Made by a program: the position numbers and the translations under genes | Part shown: piece after piece, positions 8,593-18,284 of the stretch | Position numbering within the stretch: position 1 is the stretch's first letter | Layout: every line of letters starts with the position of its first letter | The notes under the pieces: model-generated | What the model saw: only the letters and a program-made list of their open reading frames with translations | What the model was told of the DNA's origin: nothing | Databases searched by the model: none | Source: Saccharibacillus soli | GTDB taxonomy: Bacteria; Bacillota; Bacilli; Paenibacillales; Paenibacillaceae | NCBI GenBank assembly: GCA_002189105.1 | Contig: NIOB01000007.1 | Location: forward strand, 310,001-374,000 | DNA length: 64,000 nucleotides | Reading direction: 5' to 3'

Positions 8593-10695
8593 ATGGAACA
8601 GCAAGTAGAAATGCAACTTGGGGGACGTACCCTTACGCTGAAGACGGGCCGCCTGGCCAAGCAAGCGAACGCAGCAGTCATGGTTCACTACGGCGAAACG
8701 GTTGTGCTCTGCACCGTGACAGCCTCCACACAGCCCAAAGATCTGGACTTTTTCCCACTGACCGTTAACTATGAAGAAAGAATGTATGCAGTAGGCAAGA
8801 TCCCAGGAGGATTCATCAAGCGCGAAGGACGTCCGAGCGAAAAAGCGATTCTCGCCAGCCGCCTGACTGACCGCCCGATTCGCCCGTTGTTCCCGGAAGG
8901 GTTCCGCAACGACGTACAGATCCAGAATATCGTCATGAGCGTAGACCAGGACAATGAACCGCAAATCGCAGCGATGATCGGGACTTCCGCGGCGCTTAGC
9001 ATTTCCGATGTTCCGTTTGACGGGCCGATCGGCGGCGTAGCCGTCGGACGCGTAGACGGCCAATTTGTCGTGAATCCGACTCTTGCCCAGCAGGAAGCGA
9101 GCGACCTGTATCTGGTGGTTGCAGGTACGAAGGACGCGATCATGATGGTCGAAGCCGAAGCAAACGAAGTGCCAGAAGAAGTGATGCTGGAAGCGATCAT
9201 GTTTGGACACGATGCCGTCAAAGAAATCGTGGCCACGATCGATCAACTGGTCGAAAAAGCAGGCAAACCGAAAATGGCTGTTAAACTGCATACAGTAGAC
9301 GCCGAAGTGAACGAAGCGGTACGGACATTCGCATCGGAACGTCTGGTCGAAGCGGTTCGCATTGCAGAGAAACACGCTCGTCAAGACGCTATCGATGCAG
9401 TCAACGACGAAGCGGTCGCCCATTTCTCCGACCTCTATCTGGAGACACCGGACAAGCTGGACGACGTCAAGGAAGTGCTGCATGACATCGTCAAAGAAGA
9501 GGTTCGCCGCCTGATTACACATGATAAGGTTCGTCCGGATGGACGCGGTCTGGCAGAAATTCGTCCGATTAGCTCCGATGTGGCGCTGCTGCCTCGCGTA
9601 CACGGTTCCGGCCTGTTCACACGCGGTCAGACGCAGGCGCTCAGCATCTGCACACTCGGTGTACTGGGTGACGCCCAAATGCTCGACGGCGTTGCGCCGG
9701 AAGACACCAAGCGTTTCATGCACCATTATAACTTCCCTCCGTTCAGCGTAGGCGAAGCTCGTCCGCTGAGAGCGCCGGGCCGCCGCGAGATCGGACACGG
9801 AGCACTCGGTGAGCGTGCGCTGATGAAAGTTATCCCTTCGGAAACGGAATTCCCATATACCATCCGCCTAGTCTCCGAAGTGCTGGAATCGAACGGTTCC
9901 ACTTCGCAGGCAAGTATCTGTGCCAGCACGCTGGCCATGATGGACGCAGGCGTGCCGCTTAAAGCACCAGTTGCCGGTGTAGCCATGGGTCTGATTAAAG
10001 ACGGCGAGCATGTCTCGATTCTGTCCGACATTCAGGGCATGGAAGATCACCTGGGCGATATGGACTTCAAGGTAGCGGGCACCAAGGAAGGCGTAACCGC
10101 CATCCAAATGGACATCAAGATCGACGGCATCAGCCGTGAGATTTTGTCCGAGGCGCTGACGCAAGCCCGTGAAGGTCGTATGCATATCCTTGAACAGATG
10201 CTGCAAGCGATTCAGGAACCAAGAACGAAGATGTCGAAATACGCACCGAAAATTATGATTATCAACATCAAACCGGAGAAAATCCGCGATGTAATCGGCG
10301 CAGGCGGCAAAGTCATCAACAAGATCATCGAAGATACCGGAGTCAAGATCGACATCGAGCAGGACGGTCGTGTGTTCATCGCTTCTTCCGACGAAGATAT
10401 GAACCAGAAAGCTGCCGACATCATCCAGGGCATCGTCCGCGAAGTCGTGGTTGGCGAAATCTATGACGGCACGGTTAGACGGATTGAGAAATTCGGCGCG
10501 TTCGTCGAACTCATTCCAGGCAAAGACGGTCTGGTACACATTTCGCAGCTTGCCGCAGAACGCGTAGGCAAGGTCGAAGATGTCGTGGCAGTCGGCGACA
10601 AGCTGAAGGTCAAAGTAACGGAGATCGACGCTCAGGGACGGGTGAATCTGTCGCACAAAGTGCTGCTGAACGCAGAAACACCAGCCAAGTCCTAA
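8593..10695 (+). CDS. pnp: Polyribonucleotide nucleotidyltransferase (PNPase)
   Basis: Phosphorolytic 3'-5' exoribonuclease of the RNA degradosome. The 700-residue protein contains two RNase PH domains (about 1-225 and 310-550), the alpha-helical linker, a KH domain (about 555-615, '[15 protein letters not shown]') and an S1 domain (about 620-690). '[14 protein letters not shown]' is the second-domain phosphate site. AGGAGGAATTTC precedes the ATG. It follows rpsO, as in most bacteria. Confidence 0.97.
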   Translation: MEQQVEMQLGGRTLTLKTGRLAKQANAAVMVHYGETVVLCTVTASTQPKDLDFFPLTVNYEERMYAVGKIPGGFIKREGRPSEKAILASRLTDRPIRPLFPEGFRNDVQIQNIVMSVDQDNEPQIAAMIGTSAALSISDVPFDGPIGGVAVGRVDGQFVVNPTLAQQEASDLYLVVAGTKDAIMMVEAEANEVPEEVMLEAIMFGHDAVKEIVATIDQLVEKAGKPKMAVKLHTVDAEVNEAVRTFASERLVEAVRIAEKHARQDAIDAVNDEAVAHFSDLYLETPDKLDDVKEVLHDIVKEEVRRLITHDKVRPDGRGLAEIRPISSDVALLPRVHGSGLFTRGQTQALSICTLGVLGDAQMLDGVAPEDTKRFMHHYNFPPFSVGEARPLRAPGRREIGHGALGERALMKVIPSETEFPYTIRLVSEVLESNGSTSQASICASTLAMMDAGVPLKAPVAGVAMGLIKDGEHVSILSDIQGMEDHLGDMDFKVAGTKEGVTAIQMDIKIDGISREILSEALTQAREGRMHILEQMLQAIQEPRTKMSKYAPKIMIINIKPEKIRDVIGAGGKVINKIIEDTGVKIDIEQDGRVFIASSDEDMNQKAADIIQGIVREVVVGEIYDGTVRRIEKFGAFVELIPGKDGLVHISQLAAERVGKVEDVVAVGDKLKVKVTEIDAQGRVNLSHKVLLNAETPAKS

Positions 10696-10721
10696 TCGCC
10701 CAACTTCATTTATAAGGAACG

Positions 10722-10757
10722 AAAAAGAGGCAGAGTCGATTTCTGGCTCTTTTTTTG
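10722..10757 (+). terminator. Intrinsic terminator after pnp
   Basis: AAAAAGAG-G-CAGA and TCTG-G-CTCTTTTT pair with one mismatch and are followed by a run of T. Confidence 0.8.
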
Positions 10758-10907
10758 TGTATACGCCGCTGATGGACAACGCCCCTTGGTTGGAAAGGGA
10801 GAAGTCTTCAATCTCGGTTGAGTACAGCTGCAAAATTTGCTACGATAGAGCTTGCACGTTTACAGAACCGATACCTATCGGAAGGGCGCACGGGAGGGAA
10901 TAACGCT

Positions 10908-12173
10908 TTGGAAAAATATACACTGAGCAGCGGGCTACGGGTGGTGGCCGAGCATATCCCGGGTTCGCGCTCCGTTTCGTTTGGCATCTGGGTCAAAAAC
11001 GGATCGCGCAACGAAACTGAAGCCAATAATGGCATTTCACATTTTATCGAGCATATGCTGTTTAAGGGTACGGACCGCTACGATGCAAGAGCAATTGCCG
11101 AGCAGTTCGATGCCATTGGAGGCAACGTTAACGCTTTTACATCCAAAGAATATACGAGCTATTACGCCAAAGTGCTGGATGAGCATCTTCCCATCGCAAT
11201 GGACGTGCTGGCGGATATGTTTTTCAATTCCAAGTTTGATCCGGAAGAACTGGCGCGGGAGAAAAACGTCATCTTCGAGGAAATCTCCATGTATCTGGAT
11301 GACCCTGATGATCTGGTGCATGATCTGATCGTGGAAGCGGCTTACGAAGGCCATCCGCTGGCTATGCCGATTCTGGGCACGGAAGATCATCTGACCGGAA
11401 TGTCGTCGGAAGATCTAAGAAGCTTCATGCACGAACGCTATACCGTAGAAAATACGATTGTAGCGATTGCGGGAAATTTGGGTGAAAATGTACGCGAGCT
11501 GCTGGAGCGTCATTTTGGTTCGTTTGCCCGTCGCGGCGAACAGCCGCCTCTGATTGAACCGTCCTTCGGGGGTGGACTGGTCTATCGCAAGAAAAAGACG
11601 GAGCAGAATCATATTTGTATGGCTTTCCAAGGCTTTGGATATGACGATCCCCGTCAGTATGCGATGGCATTGCTGAATAATACGATTGGGGGCGGCATGA
11701 GCTCCAAGCTGTTCCAGGAGATCCGTGAAAAAAGAGGCCTGGCGTATTCGGTCTATTCTTACCATAGTGCACACGCCGACAGTGGCTACTTTACGATCTA
11801 TGCCGGAACCGCACCCAAGCAAACGTCTGAAGTCTTGAATCTCACAAGGGAAGTGCTGCATGATATTCAAGCGAAGGGGCTGAGCCCAGCGGAGATTCAT
11901 AAGGGCAAGCAGCAGCTCAAAGGCAGTTTGATTATGGGGCTTGAAGGCAGTGGCAGCCGTATGAATCGCTTGGGCAAAAACGAGCTGATGCTTGGACGGC
12001 ATGAGACGCTGGACGAGACGATCGCCAAGATCGAAGCTGTCACCGAAGCCGATGTACGTCTTGCGCTGGATCATTTATTCGCACAACCGTTTGCCGTGGC
12101 CATGGTCGGAAATTCCGATCGTGCGCTTGGCTCATTAAGGAGAGATGAACTTGTCCCATCTGGTACAAATTAA
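10908..12173 (+). CDS. mlpA: M16-family zinc peptidase MlpA/YmxG
   Basis: A 421-residue peptidase of the pitrilysin/M16 family related to mitochondrial processing peptidase beta. The inverted zinc motif HFIEH is visible in '[17 protein letters not shown]', with the distal Glu in the following helix, and the C-terminal non-catalytic lobe carries '[13 protein letters not shown]'. The frame is open from TTG 10818. TTG 10908 is preferred because GGGAGGG lies 9 bases upstream and the protein then starts [13 protein letters not shown], matching family length. In B. subtilis this gene lies between ylxY and ymxH; here it sits directly between pnp and dut. Confidence 0.9.
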   Translation: MEKYTLSSGLRVVAEHIPGSRSVSFGIWVKNGSRNETEANNGISHFIEHMLFKGTDRYDARAIAEQFDAIGGNVNAFTSKEYTSYYAKVLDEHLPIAMDVLADMFFNSKFDPEELAREKNVIFEEISMYLDDPDDLVHDLIVEAAYEGHPLAMPILGTEDHLTGMSSEDLRSFMHERYTVENTIVAIAGNLGENVRELLERHFGSFARRGEQPPLIEPSFGGGLVYRKKKTEQNHICMAFQGFGYDDPRQYAMALLNNTIGGGMSSKLFQEIREKRGLAYSVYSYHSAHADSGYFTIYAGTAPKQTSEVLNLTREVLHDIQAKGLSPAEIHKGKQQLKGSLIMGLEGSGSRMNRLGKNELMLGRHETLDETIAKIEAVTEADVRLALDHLFAQPFAVAMVGNSDRALGSLRRDELVPSGTN

Positions 12174-12597
12174 ACGCTTTGCCGGCAATGAAGATTTGGC
12201 GCTGCCGCGCAAAATGACCGAACTGGCTGCCGGTTACGACCTACAGGCCGCTGTATTGGAGCCGCTTGTGCTGGAGCCGATGCAGCGTGCGCTGGTTCCC
12301 ACCGGGCTTGCCATTGCCATGCCTGGAGGATTGGAAGCCCAGATTCGTCCGCGCAGCGGACTGGCTTACAAACACGGCATTACCTGTCTGAATTCGCCGG
12401 GAACCATCGATGCGGATTATCGCGGCGAGATTAAGGTGCTGCTCATTAATCTGGGGCAGGAGCCGTTCACAATTGCACGTGGTGAACGCATCGCACAGAT
12501 GGTGTTCCAGGAAGTGCCCGAAGTGGAGTTGTCGCAGGTTGAAGAACTTTCGGAGACCGTTCGCGGCGCCGGAGGTTTCGGACATACCGGCCAATAA
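12151..12597 (+). CDS. dut: Deoxyuridine 5'-triphosphate nucleotidohydrolase
   Basis: Hydrolyses dUTP to dUMP, keeping uracil out of DNA. All dUTPase motifs are visible: 'AAGYDL', 'RPRSGLA', '[10 protein letters not shown]' and the C-terminal '[10 protein letters not shown]' that closes over the active site. A TTG at 12151 has the better spacing to AAGGAG (12137-12142); an in-frame ATG at 12145 is only two bases from it and would give 150 residues rather than 148. The gene overlaps the end of mlpA, so the two are probably coupled. Confidence 0.93.
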   Translation: MSHLVQIKRFAGNEDLALPRKMTELAAGYDLQAAVLEPLVLEPMQRALVPTGLAIAMPGGLEAQIRPRSGLAYKHGITCLNSPGTIDADYRGEIKVLLINLGQEPFTIARGERIAQMVFQEVPEVELSQVEELSETVRGAGGFGHTGQ

Positions 12598-12625
12598 TTT
12601 CGGTATAAACGCCAGGATTTGCGGG

Positions 12626-12669
12626 AAGCCGCGTCTTTCTTCCCGAGAAGAGAGACGCGGGCTTTTTTT
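12626..12669 (+). terminator. Intrinsic terminator after dut
   Basis: AAGCCGCGTCT...AGACGCGGGCTT forms a long GC-rich stem followed by seven T residues. Confidence 0.9.
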
Positions 12670-12791
12670 GTTTCGTAATCCTGACACAACACGTCAACGT
12701 CTTGCTTTTTAATCCGATACAAACTATGATATTCACAATGCAAACCTTGATGTTTAGCGATTTTGCCCCATATAAAGGAGAGACAAGCCAG

Positions 12792-13835
12792 ATGTCGAAT
12801 GAAACGTTTAACGTAGCTGTTGTCGGCTCGACCGGCGCAGTTGGCGAACAAATCCTCAGACTGCTCGAAGAGCGTAACTTCCCGATCAAGAACCTGAAAC
12901 TTCTGTCGTCCGCGAGAAGCGCAGGCAGCAAGCTCACGTTCAAGGGACAGGAAATTACGGTTGAAGAAGCAAAACCGGAGAGCTTTGAAGGCGTACAGAT
13001 CGCGCTGTTCAGCGCGGGCGGAGACGTCAGCAAGGCGCTGGTGCCGGAAGCCATCAAGCGCGGCACCGTCTGCATCGACAATACGAGCGCGTTCCGTATG
13101 GACCCGACCGCTCCGCTTGTGGTGCCGGAAGTGAACGAGGAGAAGATCTTTGAGCATAACGGTGTCATTGCCAATCCCAACTGCTCGACGATTCAGATGG
13201 TCGCTGCACTGAAGCCGCTTCAGGATCGCTACGGACTTAAACGGATCATCGTCTCGACGTATCAGGCTGTGTCCGGTTCCGGTGCCAAAGCGATTGCGGA
13301 ACTGAACCGTCAGACCAAAGCCATCGTAAACGGTGAGCCGGTTAATCCGGACGTGCTGCCGGTTGCTTCGCTTCCTGTGAAGCATCAGATCGCCTACAAT
13401 GCGATTCCGCAGATTGATAAATTTATGGATAATGGCTTCACTTATGAAGAAATGAAAATGGTGAACGAGACCAAAAAGATTATGGGCGACGAGTCGATCC
13501 AGGTCACGGCTACTTGCGTGCGAATTCCAGTCGTGTATGGTCACTCGGAATCCGTTTATGTCGAACTGGGTTCGGAATACGATCTGCAAGAAGTGCGTTC
13601 GCTGCTGGAAAATGCGCCAGGCATTACGGTAGTGGATGACCCTGCGAATCAGGCGTACCCGCTGGCAACTGACGCAGCAGGCAAAAACGATGTGTTCGTA
13701 GGCCGTCTGCGCCGCGACCTGGATTCGCCAACCGGCCTGAACATGTGGATTGTCTCGGATAATCTGCTCAAGGGCGCGGCTTGGAACGCCGTACAGATTG
13801 CGGAGATCATTGCCGCACGTTCGCAGCAGGCCTAA
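12792..13835 (+). CDS. asd: Aspartate-semialdehyde dehydrogenase
   Basis: Reduces aspartyl phosphate to the semialdehyde, the branch point for lysine/diaminopimelate, methionine and threonine. The 347-residue protein has the 'VGSTGAVGEQ' NADP-binding loop and the catalytic Cys131 in 'NPNCSTIQMV'. The frame opens at 12702, but ATG 12792 is preceded by AAAGGAGAGAC and gives the conserved N-terminus. It is followed by dapG after 15 bases. The dipicolinate synthase genes that normally precede asd in spore formers are missing. Confidence 0.95.
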   Translation: MSNETFNVAVVGSTGAVGEQILRLLEERNFPIKNLKLLSSARSAGSKLTFKGQEITVEEAKPESFEGVQIALFSAGGDVSKALVPEAIKRGTVCIDNTSAFRMDPTAPLVVPEVNEEKIFEHNGVIANPNCSTIQMVAALKPLQDRYGLKRIIVSTYQAVSGSGAKAIAELNRQTKAIVNGEPVNPDVLPVASLPVKHQIAYNAIPQIDKFMDNGFTYEEMKMVNETKKIMGDESIQVTATCVRIPVVYGHSESVYVELGSEYDLQEVRSLLENAPGITVVDDPANQAYPLATDAAGKNDVFVGRLRRDLDSPTGLNMWIVSDNLLKGAAWNAVQIAEIIAARSQQA

Positions 13836-13850
13836 CGAAAGGAAGAGATC

Positions 13851-15071
13851 ATGGCTATTCGGGTTCAAAAATTCGGCGGTACGTCGCTTTCGACGGAAGA
13901 AGCGAGAGCGCACGTCGTTCGTCATATCCAGCGTGAGCTGGCAGCCGGTTATCAGTTGGTCGTCGTGGTATCGGCGATGGGACGTACCGGCGATCCGTAT
14001 GCAACGGATACGCTGCTGGGCTGGGCAGCATCGACCAGCGGCAAGGCACTGCCTGCCAAAGAGAAGGATTTGCTTATGGGCTGCGGAGAAATCATCTCCG
14101 CGGCTACGCTTTGTGGGATTTTGCATCAAGAAGGCATTGATGCGACCGTTCTAACGGGCGCACAAGCTGGATTCATGACGGATAGTCATTTTGGCAATGC
14201 TCGTATTTTGGAGATGCGTCCGGAGCGGGTGCTGCGTGAATTGCAGGATCACAGCGTCGTCATCGTAACCGGATTTCAGGGACAAAATGAATACGGGGAT
14301 CTTACGACACTGGGAAGAGGCGGCAGTGATACGTCGGCAACCGCTCTTGGCGCTGCGCTGCATGCCGAGATCGTGGACATCTATACGGATGTCAATGGTA
14401 TCCTGACGGCCGATCCACGCCTTGTGGAAGATGCAAAGCCGCTGGAAGTGGTCAGCTATACGGAAATTTGCAACATGGCTTATCAGGGAGCGAAGGTGAT
14501 TCATCCTCGCGCCGTCGAGATTGCCATGCAGGCTCAGATTCCGGTACGTGTACGTTCCACTTTTTCGGAAGAGGAAGGAACGCTGGTTACCCATCCGGAG
14601 AACTTTGCGGACGTGTCGGCGGGCGTTATAGACCGTTTTGTGACAGGGATCGCTTACGTCAGCAATGTCACTCAGATTACGGTAGAGCAGCCTGATCCAA
14701 GCGGTCAGCTGTCGCTGAACGTATTCAAGGCCATGGCCGAAAATTCGATCAGTGTGGACTTTATCAACGTGACTCCGGTTGGGGCCGTCTATACCGTGTT
14801 CGATACCGAGGCAGAGCGAGCATTAACCGCACTGCGCGCCATCGGTTATGAGCCGCGTGCCTTGAATGGATGCGCCAAAGTCTCCGTTATCGGCGGCGGC
14901 ATCAATGGCGTGCCCGGCATCATGTCGCATATCGTAGAGGCGCTGACGCTGCAAAACGTACAGATTCTGCAATCAGCGGACTCCAACACGACGATCTGGG
15001 TACTGGTCAAAAAAGAGGACATGGTCAAAGCGCTCAAGGCGCTCCATACCCGTTTTGAGCTGCATCGTTAA
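13851..15071 (+). CDS. dapG: Aspartate kinase, DapG-like
   Basis: Phosphorylates aspartate, the first step toward diaminopimelate and lysine. The 406-residue protein has the kinase motif 'VQKFGGTSL' at the N-terminus, 'TTLGRGGSDTSA' near residue 150, and two C-terminal ACT domains (about 265-400) for allosteric control. Position between asd and dapA identifies it as the diaminopimelate-sensitive DapG-type isozyme rather than LysC. AAAGGAAGAG precedes the ATG. Confidence 0.92.
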   Translation: MAIRVQKFGGTSLSTEEARAHVVRHIQRELAAGYQLVVVVSAMGRTGDPYATDTLLGWAASTSGKALPAKEKDLLMGCGEIISAATLCGILHQEGIDATVLTGAQAGFMTDSHFGNARILEMRPERVLRELQDHSVVIVTGFQGQNEYGDLTTLGRGGSDTSATALGAALHAEIVDIYTDVNGILTADPRLVEDAKPLEVVSYTEICNMAYQGAKVIHPRAVEIAMQAQIPVRVRSTFSEEEGTLVTHPENFADVSAGVIDRFVTGIAYVSNVTQITVEQPDPSGQLSLNVFKAMAENSISVDFINVTPVGAVYTVFDTEAERALTALRAIGYEPRALNGCAKVSVIGGGINGVPGIMSHIVEALTLQNVQILQSADSNTTIWVLVKKEDMVKALKALHTRFELHR

Positions 15072-15173
15072 GACTCCATAAGCAAGCTTCGATAAGCCAA
15101 TAAACAAGCGGATCGACTGGATATAAAAGCGATCACGCCATCAGAAAAAGCACGAAGAAGGGGAGGGTGAAAA

Positions 15174-16058
15174 ATGGATTTCGGACGACTGATTACCGCC
15201 ATGGTCACTCCTTTCGACGAGCAGGGGGAAGTCGCGTGGGAGCAGATTCCCACGCTGATCGATATGTTGATTGAGCGGCAGCGAACGGAGTCGATCGTCG
15301 TATTTGGTACGACGGGCGAATCGCCGACCCTGACCGATGAGGAGAAAATCAAGCTGCTGGAAATCGCGGTGAAGCATGCGGCCGGGCGCTGCAAGATTAT
15401 TGCAGGGACAGGAAGCAATGACACCCACCACAGCATTGAACTGACGCAGGAAGCCGAGAAAGCTGGGGCAGATGGGGTACTGCTTGTCGTGCCCTATTAC
15501 AACCGACCGAATCAGGAGGGGTTGTACGCGCACTTTTCCGCCATCGCGCAGGCGACTTCGCTGCCCGTGATGCTGTATAACGTGCCCAGCCGTACCGCGA
15601 CGAATCTGGAAGGGGCAACTACGCTGCGCTTGGCACAGCTGCCCAATGTGGTTGCAGTCAAAGAATGTGCGCCTGCCGACCAGGTTGCTTTTATCGCGTC
15701 GCGTGCGCCCGAAGGCTTCCGCATCTATTCCGGCGACGATTCGGCTTCGCTGCCAGCACTTGCCGTAGGGGCTTATGGCATTGTCAGCGTCGCCAGCCAT
15801 GTTGTAGGAGCGCAGATGAGCGCGATGCTGGATGCCCATGCGAAGGGGAACGCCGCAGAAGCGACCCGAATTTATCATTCGCTGCTCCCGGTATTCAAAG
15901 GACTGTTTGCCTGTCCGCATCCGGTGCCTAATCCGGTGGCGGTCAAATATGCCCTGACACTGCGCGGTCACCAAGTCGGCGGAGTTCGTCTGCCTCTGGT
16001 TGATGCAACCGAGGAAGAAAAATCCTATATTGCCCAATTCATGGCTGATTTTGACTAA
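15174..16058 (+). CDS. dapA: 4-Hydroxy-tetrahydrodipicolinate synthase
   Basis: Condenses pyruvate with aspartate semialdehyde. The 294-residue TIM-barrel has 'TTGESPTLT' (substrate-binding TTGE), the Tyr of 'YYNRPNQEG' and the Schiff-base Lys in 'VAVKECAPAD' near residue 162. It lies 102 bases after dapG and is the third gene of the asd-dapG-dapA block, ending at a strong terminator. GGGGAGGGTG precedes the ATG. Confidence 0.95.
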   Translation: MDFGRLITAMVTPFDEQGEVAWEQIPTLIDMLIERQRTESIVVFGTTGESPTLTDEEKIKLLEIAVKHAAGRCKIIAGTGSNDTHHSIELTQEAEKAGADGVLLVVPYYNRPNQEGLYAHFSAIAQATSLPVMLYNVPSRTATNLEGATTLRLAQLPNVVAVKECAPADQVAFIASRAPEGFRIYSGDDSASLPALAVGAYGIVSVASHVVGAQMSAMLDAHAKGNAAEATRIYHSLLPVFKGLFACPHPVPNPVAVKYALTLRGHQVGGVRLPLVDATEEEKSYIAQFMADFD

Positions 16059-16071
16059 GGGCTTGTGTATG

Positions 16072-16108
16072 AAAGCGTCGTTCCCTCCAGGGAGCGGCGC
16101 TTTTTTGT
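16072..16108 (+). terminator. Intrinsic terminator after dapA
   Basis: GCGTCGTTCCC-TCCA-GGGAGCGGCGC stem followed by TTTTTT. Confidence 0.9.
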
Positions 16109-16183
16109 ATGCAAAAAAAGCCATAAATCCAAGGGAGAGAGACAGCTAAACCGGGCAGAGAAGGGAATGAGAGGGCTTTCGAC

Positions 16184-16213
16184 TTGTATTTTGGGTTTTC
16201 GTTCATGTATAAT
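16184..16213 (+). promoter_or_regulatory. Promoter of the RNase J gene
   Basis: TTGTAT (16184-16189) and a perfect TATAAT (16208-16213) lie 18 bases apart, giving a predicted start near 16220 and a leader of about 225 bases. Confidence 0.65.
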
Positions 16214-16250
16214 GGACGCAAGTGACTGGGTGCGGGTTATAGAAAAACAA

Positions 16251-16339
16251 CACGAACCATATTTGACGGAGGTTCGTGCATCGGCTTGATCGTAAAGTGT
16301 CGGGCGGCTTTTGTGTATCAAAAGCCATTTTAAGACACT
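16251..16339 (+). promoter_or_regulatory. Structured 5' leader of the RNase J mRNA
   Basis: Two strong stem-loops lie between promoter and gene. CACGAACC (16251-16258) pairs with GGTTCGTG (16271-16278). A two-tier hairpin has outer arms AGTGTC (16296-16301) and GACACT (16334-16339) around an inner perfect stem GGCTTTTG-TGTAT-CAAAAGCC (16306-16326). Neither is followed by a T-run, so they are not terminators. A role in mRNA stability or autoregulation is inference. Confidence 0.5.
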
Positions 16340-16444
16340 GCGGTGAAAGTCCTTGTTCGAGCTATGCCAAAAACCGGAAAAATAGCAAACGTCCAACTTT
16401 TATAGAACAAACTAAAACACTAAATCCTAGGAGGTTTACTTATC

Positions 16445-18127
16445 TTGGCAAAGAAAAATAATAATACGGATAAGCTGACGATTTTCGCGCTTGGCGGCGT
16501 TGGCGAAATTGGTAAAAACATGTATGTCGTTCAATATGGCAACGACATTGTCGTCGTAGACGCGGGTCTCAAGTTCCCAGAAGAAGACATGCTGGGCATC
16601 GACTTGGTCATTCCGGACATCAGCTACCTGACCGAGAACCGCGATAAAGTCAGAGGCATCATCATTACGCACGGTCACGAAGACCATATCGGCGGCCTGC
16701 CTTACGTGATGAAACATCTGAATGTGCCTTTGTACGCAACCAAACTAACACTGGGTCTGATCGAAAATAAACTGCGTGAAGCCAATCTGCTGGGTGAAAC
16801 GAAGCGAATTCTCATTAACGCGGATTCCGAACTCAAACTGGGCAGCACGCTGACGGCTACCTTCTTCAAGACGAACCACAGTATCCCGGATTCCGTTGGG
16901 GTTTGCATCGAGACACCGGAAGGCAACGTTGTACACACCGGTGACTTCAAGTTCGATCACACGCCGGTAAACGGACAGTTTGCGGATCTTCAGCGCATGG
17001 CGGAGATTGGACAAAAAGGCGTACTGGCGCTGCTGTCGGACAGCACAAACGCTGAGAAGCCAGGCTTTACGCCTTCGGAACGCAGCGTAGGCGTCGTGTT
17101 GGAAGACATCTTCCGCAAAGCCCGCCAGCGCGTAGTTGTAGCGACCTTCGCTTCCAACGTACACCGGATTCAACAAGTCGTGAACGCAGCCATTGCTACC
17201 GATCGCAAGATCGTGGTGGTCGGACGAAGCATGGTGAACGTCGTGACGATCGCTTCAGAGCTGGGTTATCTGGAGATTCCGGAAGGCATGATTATCGAAC
17301 CGGAAGAAATCAATCGCATTGGCGCGGATCGCGTAGCGATTCTCTGCACAGGCAGCCAGGGCGAACCGATGTCGGCACTCAGCCGTATGGCGCGTTCGAC
17401 GCACCGCAAAGTGGATATTCTGCCAGGTGATACGGTTATCATCGCGGCAACGCCAGTACCGGGCAATGAAAAATATGTAGGCCGTACCATCGACGCTTTG
17501 TTCCGCCTCGGTGCGGAAGTCATCTACAGCGGTTCGAACAAAGGCGTACACGTATCCGGTCACGGTTCGCAGGAAGAACTGAAACTGATGCTCAACCTGA
17601 TGCGTCCAAAATTCTTCATTCCGATCCACGGCGAATATCGCATGCTGCGCAAGCACGCACAGCTTGGAGAATCGGTAGGCGTGGAGCCGGACAACATCTT
17701 CCTGATCGACATCGGCGACACCGTTGAGATTCAGAACGGTGAAGCACGCAAGGCAGGCAAGGTGCCTTCTGGCAACGTGCTGATCGACGGTCTGGGTGTT
17801 GGCGACGTCGGCAACATCGTTCTGCGTGACCGCAAGCTGCTGTCGCAGGACGGAATTCTGGTCGTTGTGGTTACACTCAGCAAACAGGACGGACGGATTG
17901 TATCCGGACCGGACATCATCTCTCGCGGTTTCGTATACGTACGCGAATCCGAAGGACTGCTGGATGAAGCTAACCGCGTTGTAACCAGCACGCTTCAGCG
18001 TTTGATGAGCGAAAATGTCAACGAGTGGGCATCGCTCAAATCCGGCGTCAAAGATTCGTTGGGACGTTTCCTGTTCGACCAAACACGTCGTCGTCCAATG
18101 ATTCTGCCAATCATTATGGAAGTCTAA
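16445..18127 (+). CDS. rnjB: Ribonuclease J
   Basis: Metallo-beta-lactamase/beta-CASP nuclease with 5'-3' exo- and endoribonuclease activity. The 560-residue protein starts at TTG 16445 after AGGAGGT (16430-16436). The zinc-binding HxHxDH motif is 'HGHEDH' near residues 76-81. 'HTGDFKFD', the beta-CASP insertion and '[10 protein letters not shown]' (about 365-375) follow, and the C-terminal domain completes the protein. Its place between dapA and ftsK is that of B. subtilis rnjB (ymfA); whether it is functionally RnjA- or RnjB-like cannot be decided from sequence alone. Confidence 0.92.
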   Translation: MAKKNNNTDKLTIFALGGVGEIGKNMYVVQYGNDIVVVDAGLKFPEEDMLGIDLVIPDISYLTENRDKVRGIIITHGHEDHIGGLPYVMKHLNVPLYATKLTLGLIENKLREANLLGETKRILINADSELKLGSTLTATFFKTNHSIPDSVGVCIETPEGNVVHTGDFKFDHTPVNGQFADLQRMAEIGQKGVLALLSDSTNAEKPGFTPSERSVGVVLEDIFRKARQRVVVATFASNVHRIQQVVNAAIATDRKIVVVGRSMVNVVTIASELGYLEIPEGMIIEPEEINRIGADRVAILCTGSQGEPMSALSRMARSTHRKVDILPGDTVIIAATPVPGNEKYVGRTIDALFRLGAEVIYSGSNKGVHVSGHGSQEELKLMLNLMRPKFFIPIHGEYRMLRKHAQLGESVGVEPDNIFLIDIGDTVEIQNGEARKAGKVPSGNVLIDGLGVGDVGNIVLRDRKLLSQDGILVVVVTLSKQDGRIVSGPDIISRGFVYVRESEGLLDEANRVVTSTLQRLMSENVNEWASLKSGVKDSLGRFLFDQTRRRPMILPIIMEV

Positions 18128-18141
18128 TTTCTTTACAATTC

Positions 18142-18192
18142 GCCCTTTTCCGAACGGTACCTTGGACGTTGCCGCCGGAAAAGGGCTTTTTG
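18142..18192 (+). terminator. Intrinsic terminator after the RNase J gene
   Basis: GCCCTTTTCCG and CGGAAAAGGGC form a perfect 11-bp stem around a 27-base loop, followed by TTTTT. Confidence 0.88.
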
Positions 18193-18246
18193 CTATTTGG
18201 GGAGACTTGGGGAGGTTTTGTTCTGCCTTTTGGCGAACTTATGTGC

Positions 18247-18252
18247 TATTAT
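18247..18252 (+). promoter_or_regulatory. Extended -10 promoter for ftsK
   Basis: TGCTATTAT carries a TG extension one base before TATTAT. No good -35 is visible. It lies about 33 bases before the TTG start. Confidence 0.4.
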
Positions 18253-18284
18253 GGGGAGAGTGTTCAGGGCAGGAGGGATTGGAA

